A DNA stretch of 64,000 nucleotides from Thiothrix subterranea (GCF_030930995.1 NZ_CP133217.1:124001-188000), one strand, 5' to 3'. Shown: positions 1 to 11,277, numbered from the stretch's first letter. The notes: a model not told the origin generated them from the letters alone. Translations and numbers: made by a program.

Positions 1-1004
<1,004 letters not shown>

Positions 1005-1036
1005 GATCGATAACTTCCGTTAAATTCCTGAATAAT

Positions 1037-1112
<76 letters not shown>

Positions 1113-1141
1113 AAAACCATTTTAACGACTCAGCCAGAAAT

Positions 1142-1215
1142 TGGAGCGGGTGATGGGAATCGAACCCACACAATCAGCTTGGAAGGCTGAAGTTCTACCA
1201 TTGAACTACACCCGC
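1142..1215 (-). tRNA. tRNA-Gly (anticodon TCC)
   Basis: A 74-nt cloverleaf on the minus strand: acceptor GCGGGTG/CACCCGC, anticodon TCC in CTTCCAAG, T-loop GTTCGATTC and encoded CCA at 1142-1144. It is the second tRNA of the tuf-linked cluster, equivalent in position to glyT of E. coli. Confidence 0.97.
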
Positions 1216-1282
1216 CTGAAGTCGTGTGCCCACACCGTACCGCATGACAATATGCATCAAGCTGAACGTGCAAACTAAAATA

Positions 1283-1367
1283 TGGTGGAGGGAGAAGGAT
1301 TCGAACCTTCGAAGGCAGTGCCAACAGATTTACAGTCTGTCCCCTTTGACCGCTCGGGAATCCCTCC
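1283..1367 (-). tRNA. tRNA-Tyr (anticodon GTA)
   Basis: An 85-nt class II tRNA on the minus strand with a long variable arm: acceptor GGAGGGA/TCCCTCC, anticodon GTA in CTGTAAAT, T-loop GTTCGAATC and encoded CCA at 1283-1285. It is the first tRNA of the cluster and is preceded directly by the promoter at 1384-1412. The thrU-like tRNA that opens the E. coli operon is absent here. Confidence 0.97.
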
Positions 1368-1383
1368 GACTGGAAAGGACGGC

Positions 1384-1412
1384 ATTTTGAGTGAATCACT
1401 CGTCAATGTCAA
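1384..1412 (-). promoter_or_regulatory. Promoter of the tRNA-tuf operon
   Basis: On the minus strand a perfect -35 box TTGACA (1407-1412) is followed after 17 bp by a -10 box CAAAAT (1384-1389). The discriminator just downstream, GCCGTCC, is GC-rich, as is known for stringently controlled stable-RNA promoters. The first tRNA begins about 16 nt after the -10 box, so a short leader is expected. Stringent control is inference from the discriminator. Confidence 0.8.
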
Positions 1413-1551
1413 CCTTGAAAAAGCAGAATTTTGTCATTAATTTTCGACGGCTAAACTGGTAAGTTCGTCGGCTTAATTGTTACAAAAATTAGCGGACTTG
1501 ATCATAATGCGTATCGTATACAAAAATCCAGTTTTTATTTAGGAACCATCA

Positions 1552-2877
1552 ATGAAAGTTACAATTTACGGTTCGGGCTATGTCGGCCTAGTCACCGGTG
1601 CTTGCTTAGCACAAGTGGGCAATGACGTGCTCTGCGTCGACGTTGATGAACGCAAAATCAACATGTTACTCAATGGCGAAATCCCCATTCATGAACCCGG
1701 TCTTGACAAAATGGTGCAAGCCAACATTGCAGCGGGGCGTCTAAAATTCACGTTATCAGCGACGGAAGGTGTTGCACACGGTTTATTTCAGTTTATCGCG
1801 GTTGGCACACCACCGGATGAAGACGGCTCGGCTGACCTGCGCTATGTACTCACCGTAGCCCGCTCGATTGCACAACACATGGACGGCTACCGTATTGTGG
1901 TCGACAAATCCACCGTCCCCGTCGGTACGGCTGACCGCGTGCGAGCAGCAATGCAGGAGGTGTTGGAGCAACGCGCCTTCAACGCCGAATTCGACGTGGT
2001 ATCCAACCCTGAATTTCTGAAAGAAGGGGCTGCGCTTGACGATTTCATGAAACCCGACCGGATTGTGATCGGCACCGATAACCCACGCACCACCGAACTG
2101 ATGCGCGAACTCTACGCCCCCTTCAACCGCAGCCACGACCGTTTGGTGGTGATGGATATTCGTTCCGCAGAACTCACCAAATACGCCGCCAATGCCATGC
2201 TGGCGACCAAAATCAGCTTCATGAACGAGCTGGCGAATATGGCTGAATTGCTGGGTGCTGACATCGAAAAAGTACGCATCGGCATTGGTTCCGACCCACG
2301 CATTGGCTACCATTTCATCTACCCCGGTTGCGGCTATGGCGGCTCCTGCTTCCCCAAAGACGTGCAGGCACTGGAACGCACCGCGCGTGAAATCGGCTAC
2401 AACGCCGAGTTGCTGTCTGCGGTAGAAGCGGTCAACTACCGCCAGAAAGACAAACCGCTCGAGAAGTTGCAAAAGCATTACGGCGCAAATCTGGAAGGCA
2501 AAACCATCGCGCTATGGGGCTTGGCGTTCAAACCCAATACCGATGATATGCGCGAAGCATCCAGCCGCACCTTGATGGAAGCCTTATGGAAACAAGGTGT
2601 TACCGTACAAGCTTTCGACCCGGTGGCGATGGAGGAATGCACCCGCATTTACGGGCAACGTGACGACCTAAAACTGTGCCAGACAGCCGAAGCAGCACTG
2701 GAAGGTGCGGATTGCTTAGTGATTGTGACAGAATGGCAGCAATTCCGCAGTCCCGATTTTGAGGTCATCAAATCCAAACTCAACGATCCGGTCATCGTGG
2801 ATGGGCGTAATCTGTACTCACCCGAACAAATGGTGAAAAAAGGCATTACCTACTACGCCATTGGGCGTGGGTGCTAA
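1552..2877 (+). CDS. ugd: UDP-glucose 6-dehydrogenase
   Basis: Oxidises UDP-glucose to UDP-glucuronate with two NAD+, a cytoplasmic step that supplies uronic acid for capsule, exopolysaccharide or lipid A modification. The 441-residue protein opens with the Rossmann motif [10 protein letters not shown] and holds the active-site motif [10 protein letters not shown], with the catalytic thiol at Cys266. Both dehydrogenase halves (NAD-binding and UDP-binding) are present and the length is normal for the family. The ATG at 1552 is preceded by AGGAAC at 1541-1546. The gene stands alone between the divergent tRNA cluster and the convergent tamB, whose stop lies only 7 bp away, with no visible terminator in the gap. 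No other polysaccharide genes are adjacent, so the product it feeds is not known. Confidence 0.96.
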   Translation: MKVTIYGSGYVGLVTGACLAQVGNDVLCVDVDERKINMLLNGEIPIHEPGLDKMVQANIAAGRLKFTLSATEGVAHGLFQFIAVGTPPDEDGSADLRYVLTVARSIAQHMDGYRIVVDKSTVPVGTADRVRAAMQEVLEQRAFNAEFDVVSNPEFLKEGAALDDFMKPDRIVIGTDNPRTTELMRELYAPFNRSHDRLVVMDIRSAELTKYAANAMLATKISFMNELANMAELLGADIEKVRIGIGSDPRIGYHFIYPGCGYGGSCFPKDVQALERTAREIGYNAELLSAVEAVNYRQKDKPLEKLQKHYGANLEGKTIALWGLAFKPNTDDMREASSRTLMEALWKQGVTVQAFDPVAMEECTRIYGQRDDLKLCQTAEAALEGADCLVIVTEWQQFRSPDFEVIKSKLNDPVIVDGRNLYSPEQMVKKGITYYAIGRGC

Positions 2878-2884
2878 CGCTGTA

Positions 2885-5800
2885 TCAACGTCTAAGCGGT
2901 CCCGTATCGGTGTCGATCTTGTAAATCAGGTCGACACCCTGTTGGATCCCCGCTTGCGCCTCAACCTGTAAGTGTTTGTTTATTTGATAAGTAATCGCTA
3001 CCCGTTGCAGCGAATCAAACAAACCCACGATATAACGCACGTAGAGCCTTGCCCCCAAGCGCTTGCCCAACGCCAATTCACTCTGATCGAAATCGCCATT
3101 TTTGGCTTTCAAACTCACATCGTCTAACCCCAAACTACCGCCCAAACGTTGCGCAAGATTTTCACCCCCCGCAATACCCAGACCCGTAATCGCCTCCATC
3201 AGCAACGACGATTGATCGCCACTCAAGCTAGACATTGCCCGCCCCGTGAGCAAATAACTCAAGGTGTCGCTTTGCGTTTGTTGTGGGGTGGAAAACAAGG
3301 TGGACTCCGGTTGTTGCACCGTGCCAGCCAGTGAAATGCCCACCTTGATGTCACCATCTGCCACTTCCCGCACCGCCCGCACATCCAGCCCCGGATTATT
3401 CAACGGACCATTGAAAATCAACCGCCCGCGCTCAATCGCCAGACGCTGCTCATAAGCCTTATACACACCATCCACGACATTGAGTACGCCTTCGGCAATA
3501 ATATCCTGACGGGTACGCAACACCCGCAATTTGCCCGTCAACCGCGCATCCAAACCAAAGCCATTGAATGTAACCTTATCGCCCAGTTCAATCACCACAT
3601 TGGGCTTGATATTCAAGGGTGCATCTTTTACCAAGACCGTCGCTGGCTCACCGGCATCCGCCTTACCCGCACTACGCCCGACGATTACCACATCATCCGA
3701 ACGCGCACTGGCGGTCTGCGGAATCTCCCGCAAACTCACCGTTGCTTCAGGAATCAACACACTACCACTAATCGCCACCTCACTGGGGCTGGCTTGAATC
3801 CGCAAATCCGGGGAAACCAGCGCCTGTATTTCATGTGTATCCATCAGCTTGAGCTTATTGCCTTGCAAGCTAACATCCGCCTCCCACTTCGGCAGATTTG
3901 CTAACGACAACACCCCGTTAGCAGTCATCGAGCCGTCACCTGCCCGCAACGAACCGTTAATCGTGGCACGTTCCGTACCGCTGGCTTGCATGTTCAGATT
4001 AATCGCATCCAAGGTCACGCCAGCTTCCGGCAAATGCACCTGTCCCTCGGTTAAGCGCACCTCGCCATTGACGACCGGTTGTTTGAGCAAACCGCTGATC
4101 TGTACATCACCCGCCACCTTACCTTGCAAACGGTCAATCTGCGGCGAAAAGCGTTCCAGCCATGATATATCCGGCAGTGACGCATTCAGGCGAGCATTGA
4201 TCCGATGATTGCCATCCGTAGGCGACAGGTCGATGCGCCCATCGGCACGCAACTGCCCATAACTCACCAAATCCATTTGCGCCTGCACCTCCATCTGCCG
4301 GTCATTGAGGCTAACATCCGCACGGGTATTGCTGTATTGCACCGTTTCGGTTTTGCCCTTGCTCCCGCGCACGCTGACGCTGCTATCCGGCAAGCGCAAC
4401 GCAACACTCGCCACCGGCTTGCCGCCACGCTGCTCAAAACGGTAATCGGCATTAGCTGTCCCTGCCACACTCACGTTATCCGGCAACCACGGGCGTAACA
4501 TCACCAGCGGAATTTGTTGCAACTCCCCAGCGATGCTGAACCCCGCAGTGGGTGTCCACGCCGGTTTACCGCAAGCACGCGCCCCCTGATTATTCAAGCA
4601 AATCAGCGAACTACTGAACGCTTTGGCGGACGCTTGCAAATTAATCGGCGCAACCATCTGCCAATCACCTGCCGGTGTATCGCGCAATGCAAGGCTGGGA
4701 ATCGTGCCTTGCCACTGTGCGTTTTGCCAACCACCGCTGGCAGTTACATCCAGTTTGCCTGACTCATGGGTCACTTGCGCATTCAGCCGGTGACTAGCGA
4801 CAGTTCCTTCTCCCTTAATGGTCGCCGCTTGAATCAGGGTTTCACCCGTTTTGAAATCTTTGAGCTTACCGTCCACCTCGTAGCGTTCACCCACTTGCTG
4901 CGCCTGCACATCCAACGCACCCAACCGGTAATCTTGGTAACGCAATTTGCTGCCGATTAAATCCGCCTGAATCTCCGGTGCTTCCAACTTGCCTTTGAAA
5001 ATACCTTCACCCTGCAAACTGCCTTCCAACCCTTTCCAGGCTTTGGTCAGATTCTTGGCATCCACTTTCCAGCGCAAATCAAAGGGTTCAGTGGCTTGCC
5101 CAGAAACCTCCACCCGATTGCCACCCGACTCAATCACCACGTCTTGCGCGGCGAGTTTGGCATCGCCCCAAGCGAGTTTCCCCTTGGCATTAAGGTCGTA
5201 ACCTTCCACCTTGCCGGATAAATCCGCCACATCAAGTTGCAATTGCGAACCGTCGAGCAGCCCCTGCAAGGTTCCCTTACCCTTGGCATTGCCACGTAAA
5301 CGCGGGTCAAGCTGTGCTAATTTTGGCGCGTCTATCTGCCAATTGATGTCGAGTTTGTCGCTGGCAGCACCATTTGCCAGCAAGCGGTTATCGCCGACTT
5401 TGGCATCCAGCGCTTGCAGATTGATGACCTTGCCGTTCCAATCGCCCTGCCCGCTTATGTCCACCGGGTATTCACGCAATTTACCCTGCAAGCGCGTCAC
5501 ATCGAGCCTCGTTGCCTGTAATTTGCCCTGAGCCAATGTGCCACTCGAACGCAGTTGCACATCAAGCGCAGCAGGCCAGTCTTTGAGAAACGCTTCTGGG
5601 TTTAACTGACTGCCATCAACTTCGGCTTGCCAAATCAGCGCATCCTGCCAATCCACATGCCCCGTGGCACTCAGCGCCCCCGCTGCGCCATTAAGCTGTA
5701 ATTGCGCCACCTTGAGGTCAGCAAATGAGCCCTTACCCTGCAAAGTGCCTTGGTAGCGCGGGTAAGCGGCGTATGCCCAATCTGCCGTCATATCGAGTGT

Positions 5801-6490
5801 GTATTGCAATAATTCGCCGCCGACCTTGGCGTGGGCAGTACCAACACCCCAAGTTGTGCTATCCGCATCCACTGCCAGACGCAGCGACAACTCATGCGGT
5901 TTCGCCAATTGCATCGTGCCATCCAGCGCCACATCGACCTTGCCCTGCGCATCGTAAAGCTCAGCTTGCAAGTTATCGAGGTGTAATTTACCGTCATGAG
6001 CTTGCGCATCCAATTGCACATCGCGTAAACGTAAGGGGTGCTCGCCTTGCCAAATTTCCAGCTCCTTAATGCGAATTTGCTGGGCATCGAGGTTGAGTGG
6101 CAATGCAATCGACATGAGTTCAAACGGGCTGCTGGCTGCTGCCTCCTGACTTTCCGGCAGGCGAATCACCAGTTTATCGGTGTGCAAGCGGTTCACCCGC
6201 AAGGTCGGGGGCGAAGTCACTTCCACTTGACTATCTACGTCTACATTATCAGCTTCCAAAGTGGCACTATCGCTTTCCCAACGAATACTGCTGGCTTTAA
6301 TACCGGTTGCCAGCGTGCCTTCGACATTTTCCAACGTGAGTCCAGAGACAAAATAAGGCGCATTATTAACCAGAAAGCGTGTACCCGTTTGCGATAACGT
6401 GAGAAAAGCCAACGTCCCCAGCACCAGCAACAACAGCAGGAAAATGACCAGCAGCGGGTTAACCAATAAATGTTTCAGCCATTGATTCAC
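2885..6490 (-). CDS. tamB: TamB, inner-membrane-anchored lipid-transfer/translocation protein
   Basis: TamB is a long AsmA-like periplasmic bridge protein that works with TamA in outer-membrane protein and phospholipid homeostasis. The 1201-residue product has one N-terminal membrane anchor (about residues 8-30, very rich in Leu), then a long region of beta-rich repeats as expected for the hydrophobic groove, and the conserved C-terminal DUF490 region ending in the typical DLIYKIDTDTG motif. The length is close to that of E. coli TamB (about 1260). Its start overlaps the stop of tamA by 4 bp, so translation is probably coupled. It is the last gene of the elyC-trmO-dacB-tamA-tamB run. Confidence 0.93.
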   Translation of the reverse strand: MNQWLKHLLVNPLLVIFLLLLLVLGTLAFLTLSQTGTRFLVNNAPYFVSGLTLENVEGTLATGIKASSIRWESDSATLEADNVDVDSQVEVTSPPTLRVNRLHTDKLVIRLPESQEAAASSPFELMSIALPLNLDAQQIRIKELEIWQGEHPLRLRDVQLDAQAHDGKLHLDNLQAELYDAQGKVDVALDGTMQLAKPHELSLRLAVDADSTTWGVGTAHAKVGGELLQYTLDMTADWAYAAYPRYQGTLQGKGSFADLKVAQLQLNGAAGALSATGHVDWQDALIWQAEVDGSQLNPEAFLKDWPAALDVQLRSSGTLAQGKLQATRLDVTRLQGKLREYPVDISGQGDWNGKVINLQALDAKVGDNRLLANGAASDKLDINWQIDAPKLAQLDPRLRGNAKGKGTLQGLLDGSQLQLDVADLSGKVEGYDLNAKGKLAWGDAKLAAQDVVIESGGNRVEVSGQATEPFDLRWKVDAKNLTKAWKGLEGSLQGEGIFKGKLEAPEIQADLIGSKLRYQDYRLGALDVQAQQVGERYEVDGKLKDFKTGETLIQAATIKGEGTVASHRLNAQVTHESGKLDVTASGGWQNAQWQGTIPSLALRDTPAGDWQMVAPINLQASAKAFSSSLICLNNQGARACGKPAWTPTAGFSIAGELQQIPLVMLRPWLPDNVSVAGTANADYRFEQRGGKPVASVALRLPDSSVSVRGSKGKTETVQYSNTRADVSLNDRQMEVQAQMDLVSYGQLRADGRIDLSPTDGNHRINARLNASLPDISWLERFSPQIDRLQGKVAGDVQISGLLKQPVVNGEVRLTEGQVHLPEAGVTLDAINLNMQASGTERATINGSLRAGDGSMTANGVLSLANLPKWEADVSLQGNKLKLMDTHEIQALVSPDLRIQASPSEVAISGSVLIPEATVSLREIPQTASARSDDVVIVGRSAGKADAGEPATVLVKDAPLNIKPNVVIELGDKVTFNGFGLDARLTGKLRVLRTRQDIIAEGVLNVVDGVYKAYEQRLAIERGRLIFNGPLNNPGLDVRAVREVADGDIKVGISLAGTVQQPESTLFSTPQQTQSDTLSYLLTGRAMSSLSGDQSSLLMEAITGLGIAGGENLAQRLGGSLGLDDVSLKAKNGDFDQSELALGKRLGARLYVRYIVGLFDSLQRVAITYQINKHLQVEAQAGIQQGVDLIYKIDTDTGPLRR

Positions 6491-8262
6491 AGGTCAGGTC
6501 CCACGCTGAAGTAGAAATGCACATCACCGGGATCATCTGTGGGTGCAGCAATGTCCGCGCGTATCGGCCCCAGCGGTGATTTGTAACGTACCCCGAAACC
6601 CGCCCCCACTTGCATAGTCAAGTTCGCAGCATTATCGAACGCATCCCCCGCATCCACAAAACCAGCAGCACTCCAGTTATCCACGACCGGGCGTTCGTAT
6701 TCGACGCTAGTGGTCAGCAAATGCTTGCCCCCTAGCACATCGCCTGCGGCATTGGTTTCCCCCAAGGACTCGAAATCATAACCGCGCACCGAGCTTTGCC
6801 CGCCCGCAAAAAAACGTAGCGACTTGGGCATATCATCAAGCTCATTGGTCAGAGTAGTACCGGCTGCACCTTGCAGAATCAGCTTATCGCGGTTGTCGAA
6901 GGTATGCAGATACTTACCACTCAACTTGCCTTGCAACACACTTTGGTCGCTTAACACGCCTTCGACAGCACCCTGCACTTCAGCCGCCACTTGCCAACCG
7001 CGCGTGGGAAACAATAAATCGTCGGTTTCGGTCTTTTTGACACGCGCCCCGCCCAGCGTCAGTTGCGAACGGGTTTCCGTGCCACTGCTGGTCACGCGCG
7101 TGGTTTCATCGAGGTAGTTGATGAATACCGTTTGTTGCCAATCGTGGCGGTTGCGGCGGTTATAATCCAAGCCCAATTTGAGCGCTTCGCTTTCGATCCC
7201 GTTGTTATCCGTATGGCGCACCCCGCCGGAAAGACTGGCAAATTCGTGTTCTGGTTGCCACAGCGGTACTTTGTAAGCGCCCTCCACCGACTGCTCATTT
7301 TGTGCCACTACACCCTTGGCATTGAATTTGTGACCTTTATCGTTAACCCAATGCGCATCCATGCCGGTTTCCACCCGAAACCCGGTATCGGTGCCATAGC
7401 CCACTCGCCCGTCATAGGTATAGCGTTTGCGCCGTGCAGCCGTAATGCCCACGGGTACAACACCGTTTTCGGCTTGTTGGTAAGCACCACTCACTTGTAC
7501 TTCGCTGTAATAACCGCTGCCCTCCAAAATCCGCTGCTGTTTCAGCAAGTTTTCAGCGTTGTAGGTGTCACCCTCATGCACGCGCAAATAGCGGTTGAGG
7601 TATTTTTCTGCTAGTACATCCTGTTCCACCTTGACCTTGCCCACTTGATAACGTTTGCCCGTCTCAAAATGCAGGCGTACTTGCGCTTGGCGCGTGTCAG
7701 GGTCGACTTGAATTTCCCGCAGCACGTATTCCGCGTCGAAAAACCCTAAGCGGTTGGCGGTACTGTTGAGGCTGGCTTTGAAATCTTCGTATTTTTGGTG
7801 CACCAGCACATCGCCTGTTTGGTAAGGCAATGCAGCGCTTATCTGGCGAAATTCCGGCAAATCTTTGCCCGCGCCCGTCACTTGCACCTCGATAAGTGCC
7901 ACGCGCACCGGCTCGCCGGGTTGTACCGCCACATGCAACGCCAAACAATTGCCTTGTTGCACCGGGGTAACATTAAAACGGGCGCTGTAATAACCCATCG
8001 CCTCCGCACCTTCGTGTAGTTTTTCTTCGGCAGATTCAATGAAACGTTGCACCCGATCGGTCGAGCTATCACATTTAAGGTTGCGCAAGGAGGGCATAAA
8101 AGCACGTAAATTATCCGCCAGCGCCGTATCCGCACCCTGCACGGTAACGTTGACGGGGGATTCCGCTTCAGCCGCCGCTTCCGCTTCGGTTTGCTGGAAA
8201 AAAGCCGCATACCCCGGTGCGCTTGCACCCAGTAAACATAACCCCCAAATGATTGTTTTCAT
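6487..8262 (-). CDS. tamA: TamA, outer-membrane Omp85-family protein
   Basis: An Omp85 barrel of the outer membrane that pairs with TamB. The 591 residues start with a signal peptide ending near GYAAFF, followed by about 240 residues fitting three POTRA domains and a C-terminal 16-strand barrel region. Barrel signatures visible are FAGGQSSVRGYDFESLG, of the conserved Omp85 type with the RGY core, and a final strand ending in aromatic FYFSVGPDL. Length and domain order are normal for TamA, which is shorter than BamA because it has three POTRA domains. It follows dacB by 40 bp and overlaps tamB by 4 bp. Confidence 0.93.
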   Translation of the reverse strand: MKTIIWGLCLLGASAPGYAAFFQQTEAEAAAEAESPVNVTVQGADTALADNLRAFMPSLRNLKCDSSTDRVQRFIESAEEKLHEGAEAMGYYSARFNVTPVQQGNCLALHVAVQPGEPVRVALIEVQVTGAGKDLPEFRQISAALPYQTGDVLVHQKYEDFKASLNSTANRLGFFDAEYVLREIQVDPDTRQAQVRLHFETGKRYQVGKVKVEQDVLAEKYLNRYLRVHEGDTYNAENLLKQQRILEGSGYYSEVQVSGAYQQAENGVVPVGITAARRKRYTYDGRVGYGTDTGFRVETGMDAHWVNDKGHKFNAKGVVAQNEQSVEGAYKVPLWQPEHEFASLSGGVRHTDNNGIESEALKLGLDYNRRNRHDWQQTVFINYLDETTRVTSSGTETRSQLTLGGARVKKTETDDLLFPTRGWQVAAEVQGAVEGVLSDQSVLQGKLSGKYLHTFDNRDKLILQGAAGTTLTNELDDMPKSLRFFAGGQSSVRGYDFESLGETNAAGDVLGGKHLLTTSVEYERPVVDNWSAAGFVDAGDAFDNAANLTMQVGAGFGVRYKSPLGPIRADIAAPTDDPGDVHFYFSVGPDL

Positions 8263-8302
8263 GCTGCGCTTCCAGTTCCTTATCGTTTAGCTGCTACATG
8301 GC

Positions 8303-9778
8303 TTATTGCTCGAATGCCCATTTCAATAAAGCATCCTGCAAGCGCCGCCCGCTACCTTGTGCTTCCCGACCATTATGCAATAACACGATGACTAGGCGCT
8401 TACCGCTACGGGTCAACATATACCCCGCGATAGCCGTAGCATCATTCAACGTCCCCGTTTTCAGGTGGCTGCGCCCGCGCAAATCATCGTCCTTGAAACG
8501 GCTGGCGAGTGTTCCGTCCTCACCCAATAGTGGCAATGACGCCATGAATTCCGGCATATACGGGTCGCGCCATGCCATCTCCAATAACGCGCCTAATTGC
8601 CGTGCACTGACACGTTCACTGCGCGATAAGCCAGAACCGTTTTCCACTACCATACCAGTGTAGTCGATACCGGCTTTTTTGAGCATATCGGCAGTGGCTA
8701 TCCGGCTTTTGTCCAAGGTAGCAGGCGCTCCCAGCACTTTCGCGCCAATGGTGAGGAACACATTGCGCGTCATCACGTTATTGCTCCACTTATTGATGAA
8801 GCGGATTTGTTCTCCCAAAGTACGCGACTCGTGAGTATGCAATAACACATCGCCGTCCCGCACTTGCCCGCTTTGCAAGGTACCGCCGAACTTGCCACCT
8901 TGCGACTGCCACACATCCCGAAACGCATTGAATACATGCACCTCAGGTGTGGACAACACCCGCAGCACAAAGTTTTTACCGCAATCTGCCGCATACGCCC
9001 CGGAAATTTTGATCGCCGCCTCAGTTTGCTTGAAGGTCGGCTGGTAATGCCCCTTACGGCAACCGCCTTTTGCCAACACCATGCTGTTATCCAATTGCAG
9101 ACCGGGAATCAGCGGGAATGGTGCAATCGCCACCTTGCCCGTGGCTTGGTCGGCTTCCAATAGAAAACGGTTCGCCTGAAAGTTAAACATTAACGCCGAA
9201 GGCTGGGCGTTGTAGACACGGGTTGGTTCATTATCAAAAGCCGCCGGGTCGTAATCGGGAATGTTGAAATAACTATTATCCACGACCAACTGCCCACGAA
9301 TTTCTTTCAAGCCTTTCAGTTGCAAATCGTGCAGCAATTGCCAAAAGGCTTCATCGGTCAGAAACGGGTCGCCGTAACCTTTTAGAATCAAATCACCGTT
9401 GAGAATGCCATCCTTCAATTCACCGCGCGTCCAAGCTTCGGTTTTCCAGGTATAGCTGGGGCTAAGTAACTTAAGCGCCGTCCAAGTCGTCAGCAATTTC
9501 ATCACCGAAGCGGGGTTACGCAGCACCTTATCGTTATGCACCACCATCGGTAAATTGGCGTTCAAATCGCGGATGTACACACTCAGGTTTTCAGAGGGAA
9601 TCTTGGCTTGCTGCATGAACGCCTGAATATCGGCCGGTAAATCAGCGGTTTGTTGATGGCGAATCAGGGTGAGTTCAGCCGGTTGCGGGGCTGGGCGAAC
9701 AGGCAGCAGCGACTCTGCGGCACTAACGTCCCCCAGACTCACACACAGCCCGATGGTGATGAATAATTTTTTCAACAT
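8303..9778 (-). CDS. dacB: D-alanyl-D-alanine carboxypeptidase/endopeptidase (PBP4 type, family S13)
   Basis: A periplasmic class C low-molecular-weight penicillin-binding protein that removes the terminal D-Ala and cuts meso-DAP-D-Ala cross-links in peptidoglycan. All three active-site motifs are present in 491 residues: SVMK with Ser91 and Lys94, SNN at 332-334, and KTG at 440-442. The long insertion between the first two motifs is typical of PBP4. A signal peptide precedes residue 20. The gene sits 18 bp behind trmO and 40 bp before tamA in an envelope operon, so it may be expressed with outer-membrane assembly factors. Confidence 0.95.
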   Translation of the reverse strand: MLKKLFITIGLCVSLGDVSAAESLLPVRPAPQPAELTLIRHQQTADLPADIQAFMQQAKIPSENLSVYIRDLNANLPMVVHNDKVLRNPASVMKLLTTWTALKLLSPSYTWKTEAWTRGELKDGILNGDLILKGYGDPFLTDEAFWQLLHDLQLKGLKEIRGQLVVDNSYFNIPDYDPAAFDNEPTRVYNAQPSALMFNFQANRFLLEADQATGKVAIAPFPLIPGLQLDNSMVLAKGGCRKGHYQPTFKQTEAAIKISGAYAADCGKNFVLRVLSTPEVHVFNAFRDVWQSQGGKFGGTLQSGQVRDGDVLLHTHESRTLGEQIRFINKWSNNVMTRNVFLTIGAKVLGAPATLDKSRIATADMLKKAGIDYTGMVVENGSGLSRSERVSARQLGALLEMAWRDPYMPEFMASLPLLGEDGTLASRFKDDDLRGRSHLKTGTLNDATAIAGYMLTRSGKRLVIVLLHNGREAQGSGRRLQDALLKWAFEQ

Positions 9779-9796
9779 AATGCTTTCGTTGTGGTT

Positions 9797-10516
9797 TTAA
9801 GTGTCTGGTTGAAGGTCGGCTAATTCTAGCACCTCAATACCCGCAGCGGTGTAATGCCAGCGCAAATCAAAATCGTAAAGGCGCATGGCGTATACCCTGT
9901 CCACCACTTGCCCGTGTTGGTAGGAAGGGCGCGGGTCTTGACTCAGAATCTGCTCAATCAACACACGTATATCAGACTGCCATTGCGCTTGTTTTTGCGC
10001 ACATTGCTGGCTGGCTTGGGCAGAAAACACCACCGGCTGCGGCGCAAGGGGCGCATCCGGCGCAAAGCCTGCCCGCGCTTGCGGCAGCGCATCCGCATAC
10101 GGCAGGTACGGTTTAATATCCAGAATCGGCGTGCCATCCAGCAAATCTGCCCCGGCGAGTTCGAGGGTGATGTTACTCCCTGACACCTGAATCCCGCATA
10201 ACTCAGCCACCGTAAGACCAATCGGGTTGGGGCGAAACGTGGAACGGGTGGCGAATACACCCAGCCGTGCATTGCCACCGAGACGGGGTGGGCGCACCGT
10301 GGGTTTCCAGCCTTGCGCTTGTGTGCCGTGGAAGACGAAGATTAACCAGACGTGGGAAAAGCCTTCGAGTCCGCGCACCGTTTCGGGCAGGTTGTACGGG
10401 GGCAACAGCGTGAGGGTGGCACGAGCGGCTGTCACCAAACCGGGCTGGCGGGGGATACCGAATTTTTCTTTGTAGGGGGAAGTGATTGCGCCGATGGGGG
10501 AAAGTGAGTACTTCAT
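9797..10516 (-). CDS. trmO: tRNA (N6-threonylcarbamoyladenosine37-N6)-methyltransferase TrmO
   Basis: TrmO (YaeB/TsaA family) methylates t6A37 in tRNA-Thr using S-adenosylmethionine. The N-terminus IGAITSPYKEKFGIPRQPGL is nearly the family signature, and the central GVFATRSTFRPNPIGLTV segment carries the conserved RxxxRPNPIG motif. The ATG at 10516 gives 239 residues and matches the start of E. coli TrmO; an upstream in-frame start at 10546 would lie inside elyC and is less likely. The start is 2 bp beyond the elyC stop, so its ribosome binding site is inside elyC and coupling is likely. A tRNA modification gene inside an envelope operon is a slightly odd neighbour. Confidence 0.92.
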   Translation of the reverse strand: MKYSLSPIGAITSPYKEKFGIPRQPGLVTAARATLTLLPPYNLPETVRGLEGFSHVWLIFVFHGTQAQGWKPTVRPPRLGGNARLGVFATRSTFRPNPIGLTVAELCGIQVSGSNITLELAGADLLDGTPILDIKPYLPYADALPQARAGFAPDAPLAPQPVVFSAQASQQCAQKQAQWQSDIRVLIEQILSQDPRPSYQHGQVVDRVYAMRLYDFDLRWHYTAAGIEVLELADLQPDT

Positions 10517-10518
10517 GT

Positions 10519-11277
10519 TTACAATAGTCCCCGCAACTTCGCCCACACAATCCCCATGTACTCATACGCCACCCGTTGCGCCGCCAACACAGAGTCACTA
10601 TCTGGGAATAAGTCAGCCGGACTAAACCCCGCGTTATCTTGCACCACATAATGCGTTGGTGCAGGCACGACATTCACCCCCGCCAACCTGAACAAACCCA
10701 CCGCACGCGGCATATGCGACGCTGATGTCACGAGAAGTACTTTGTCATCACCCACCATTTGCCGAATAATGAGCGCTTGGGTTTCGGTATCTGGCGACTC
10801 CTCATCCACCCGAATATCGGCGGGATTGACTCCCAGTGACACCGCAAGTTCACGCATGGATTCCGCATCCGAACCAGAACCAAACACTCGCCCACCGGAA
10901 ACCAATAATGTCGCCCCCGGCAGTTGCCGATACAAACGAATCCCTTCCACCAAGCGCCCCAACGATGCCTCACTCAAACGCGCATGGAGCGGAATTTCCG
11001 CATCAGAAAATGTACCGCCCCCCAGCACCGCGACCCATTTGGCATCCGCCGCCACATTAGTCACGGGTGGATATTCATGCTCCAACGCTTTCAAAGCAGG
11101 CGCAAATCCCCAACCATAGCTCACCGCCAGCAACAATACCGAACCCGCCGTGACCAAAATCCTGCCGGTTTTCTGCCGATGCGTAAACCACAGCAGCACC
11201 AAGCCGATCAGTAGCAACAACACACACAACGACAGCGGCATAATGGCGTTAGACACCAGTTTTTTGAACAAGAACAT
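10519..11277 (-). CDS. elyC: ElyC/YdcF-family envelope biogenesis protein (DUF218)
   Basis: E. coli ElyC is an inner-membrane DUF218 protein needed for normal peptidoglycan and lipid-carrier use at low temperature. This 252-residue product begins with two hydrophobic segments (about residues 10-30 and 40-58), with a HRQKTGRIL linker as in E. coli, then a periplasmic DUF218 domain containing VLGGG and LLVSGG motifs and a conserved TETQA segment. The ATG at 11277 has a GGGAG-type site upstream; the longer reading to 11310 adds eleven residues without family match. It is the first gene of the minus-strand run to tamB. The gap to the divergent ATPase gene is 78 bp and should hold promoters for both. 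Exact orthology to ElyC rather than to another DUF218 protein is likely but not proven. Confidence 0.85.
   Translation of the reverse strand: MFLFKKLVSNAIMPLSLCVLLLLIGLVLLWFTHRQKTGRILVTAGSVLLLAVSYGWGFAPALKALEHEYPPVTNVAADAKWVAVLGGGTFSDAEIPLHARLSEASLGRLVEGIRLYRQLPGATLLVSGGRVFGSGSDAESMRELAVSLGVNPADIRVDEESPDTETQALIIRQMVGDDKVLLVTSASHMPRAVGLFRLAGVNVVPAPTHYVVQDNAGFSPADLFPDSDSVLAAQRVAYEYMGIVWAKLRGLL

Noticed and set aside
1783-2478. A 231-codon minus-strand frame within ugd.
   Set aside because: It lies fully inside a well-supported gene and its protein has no recognisable feature.
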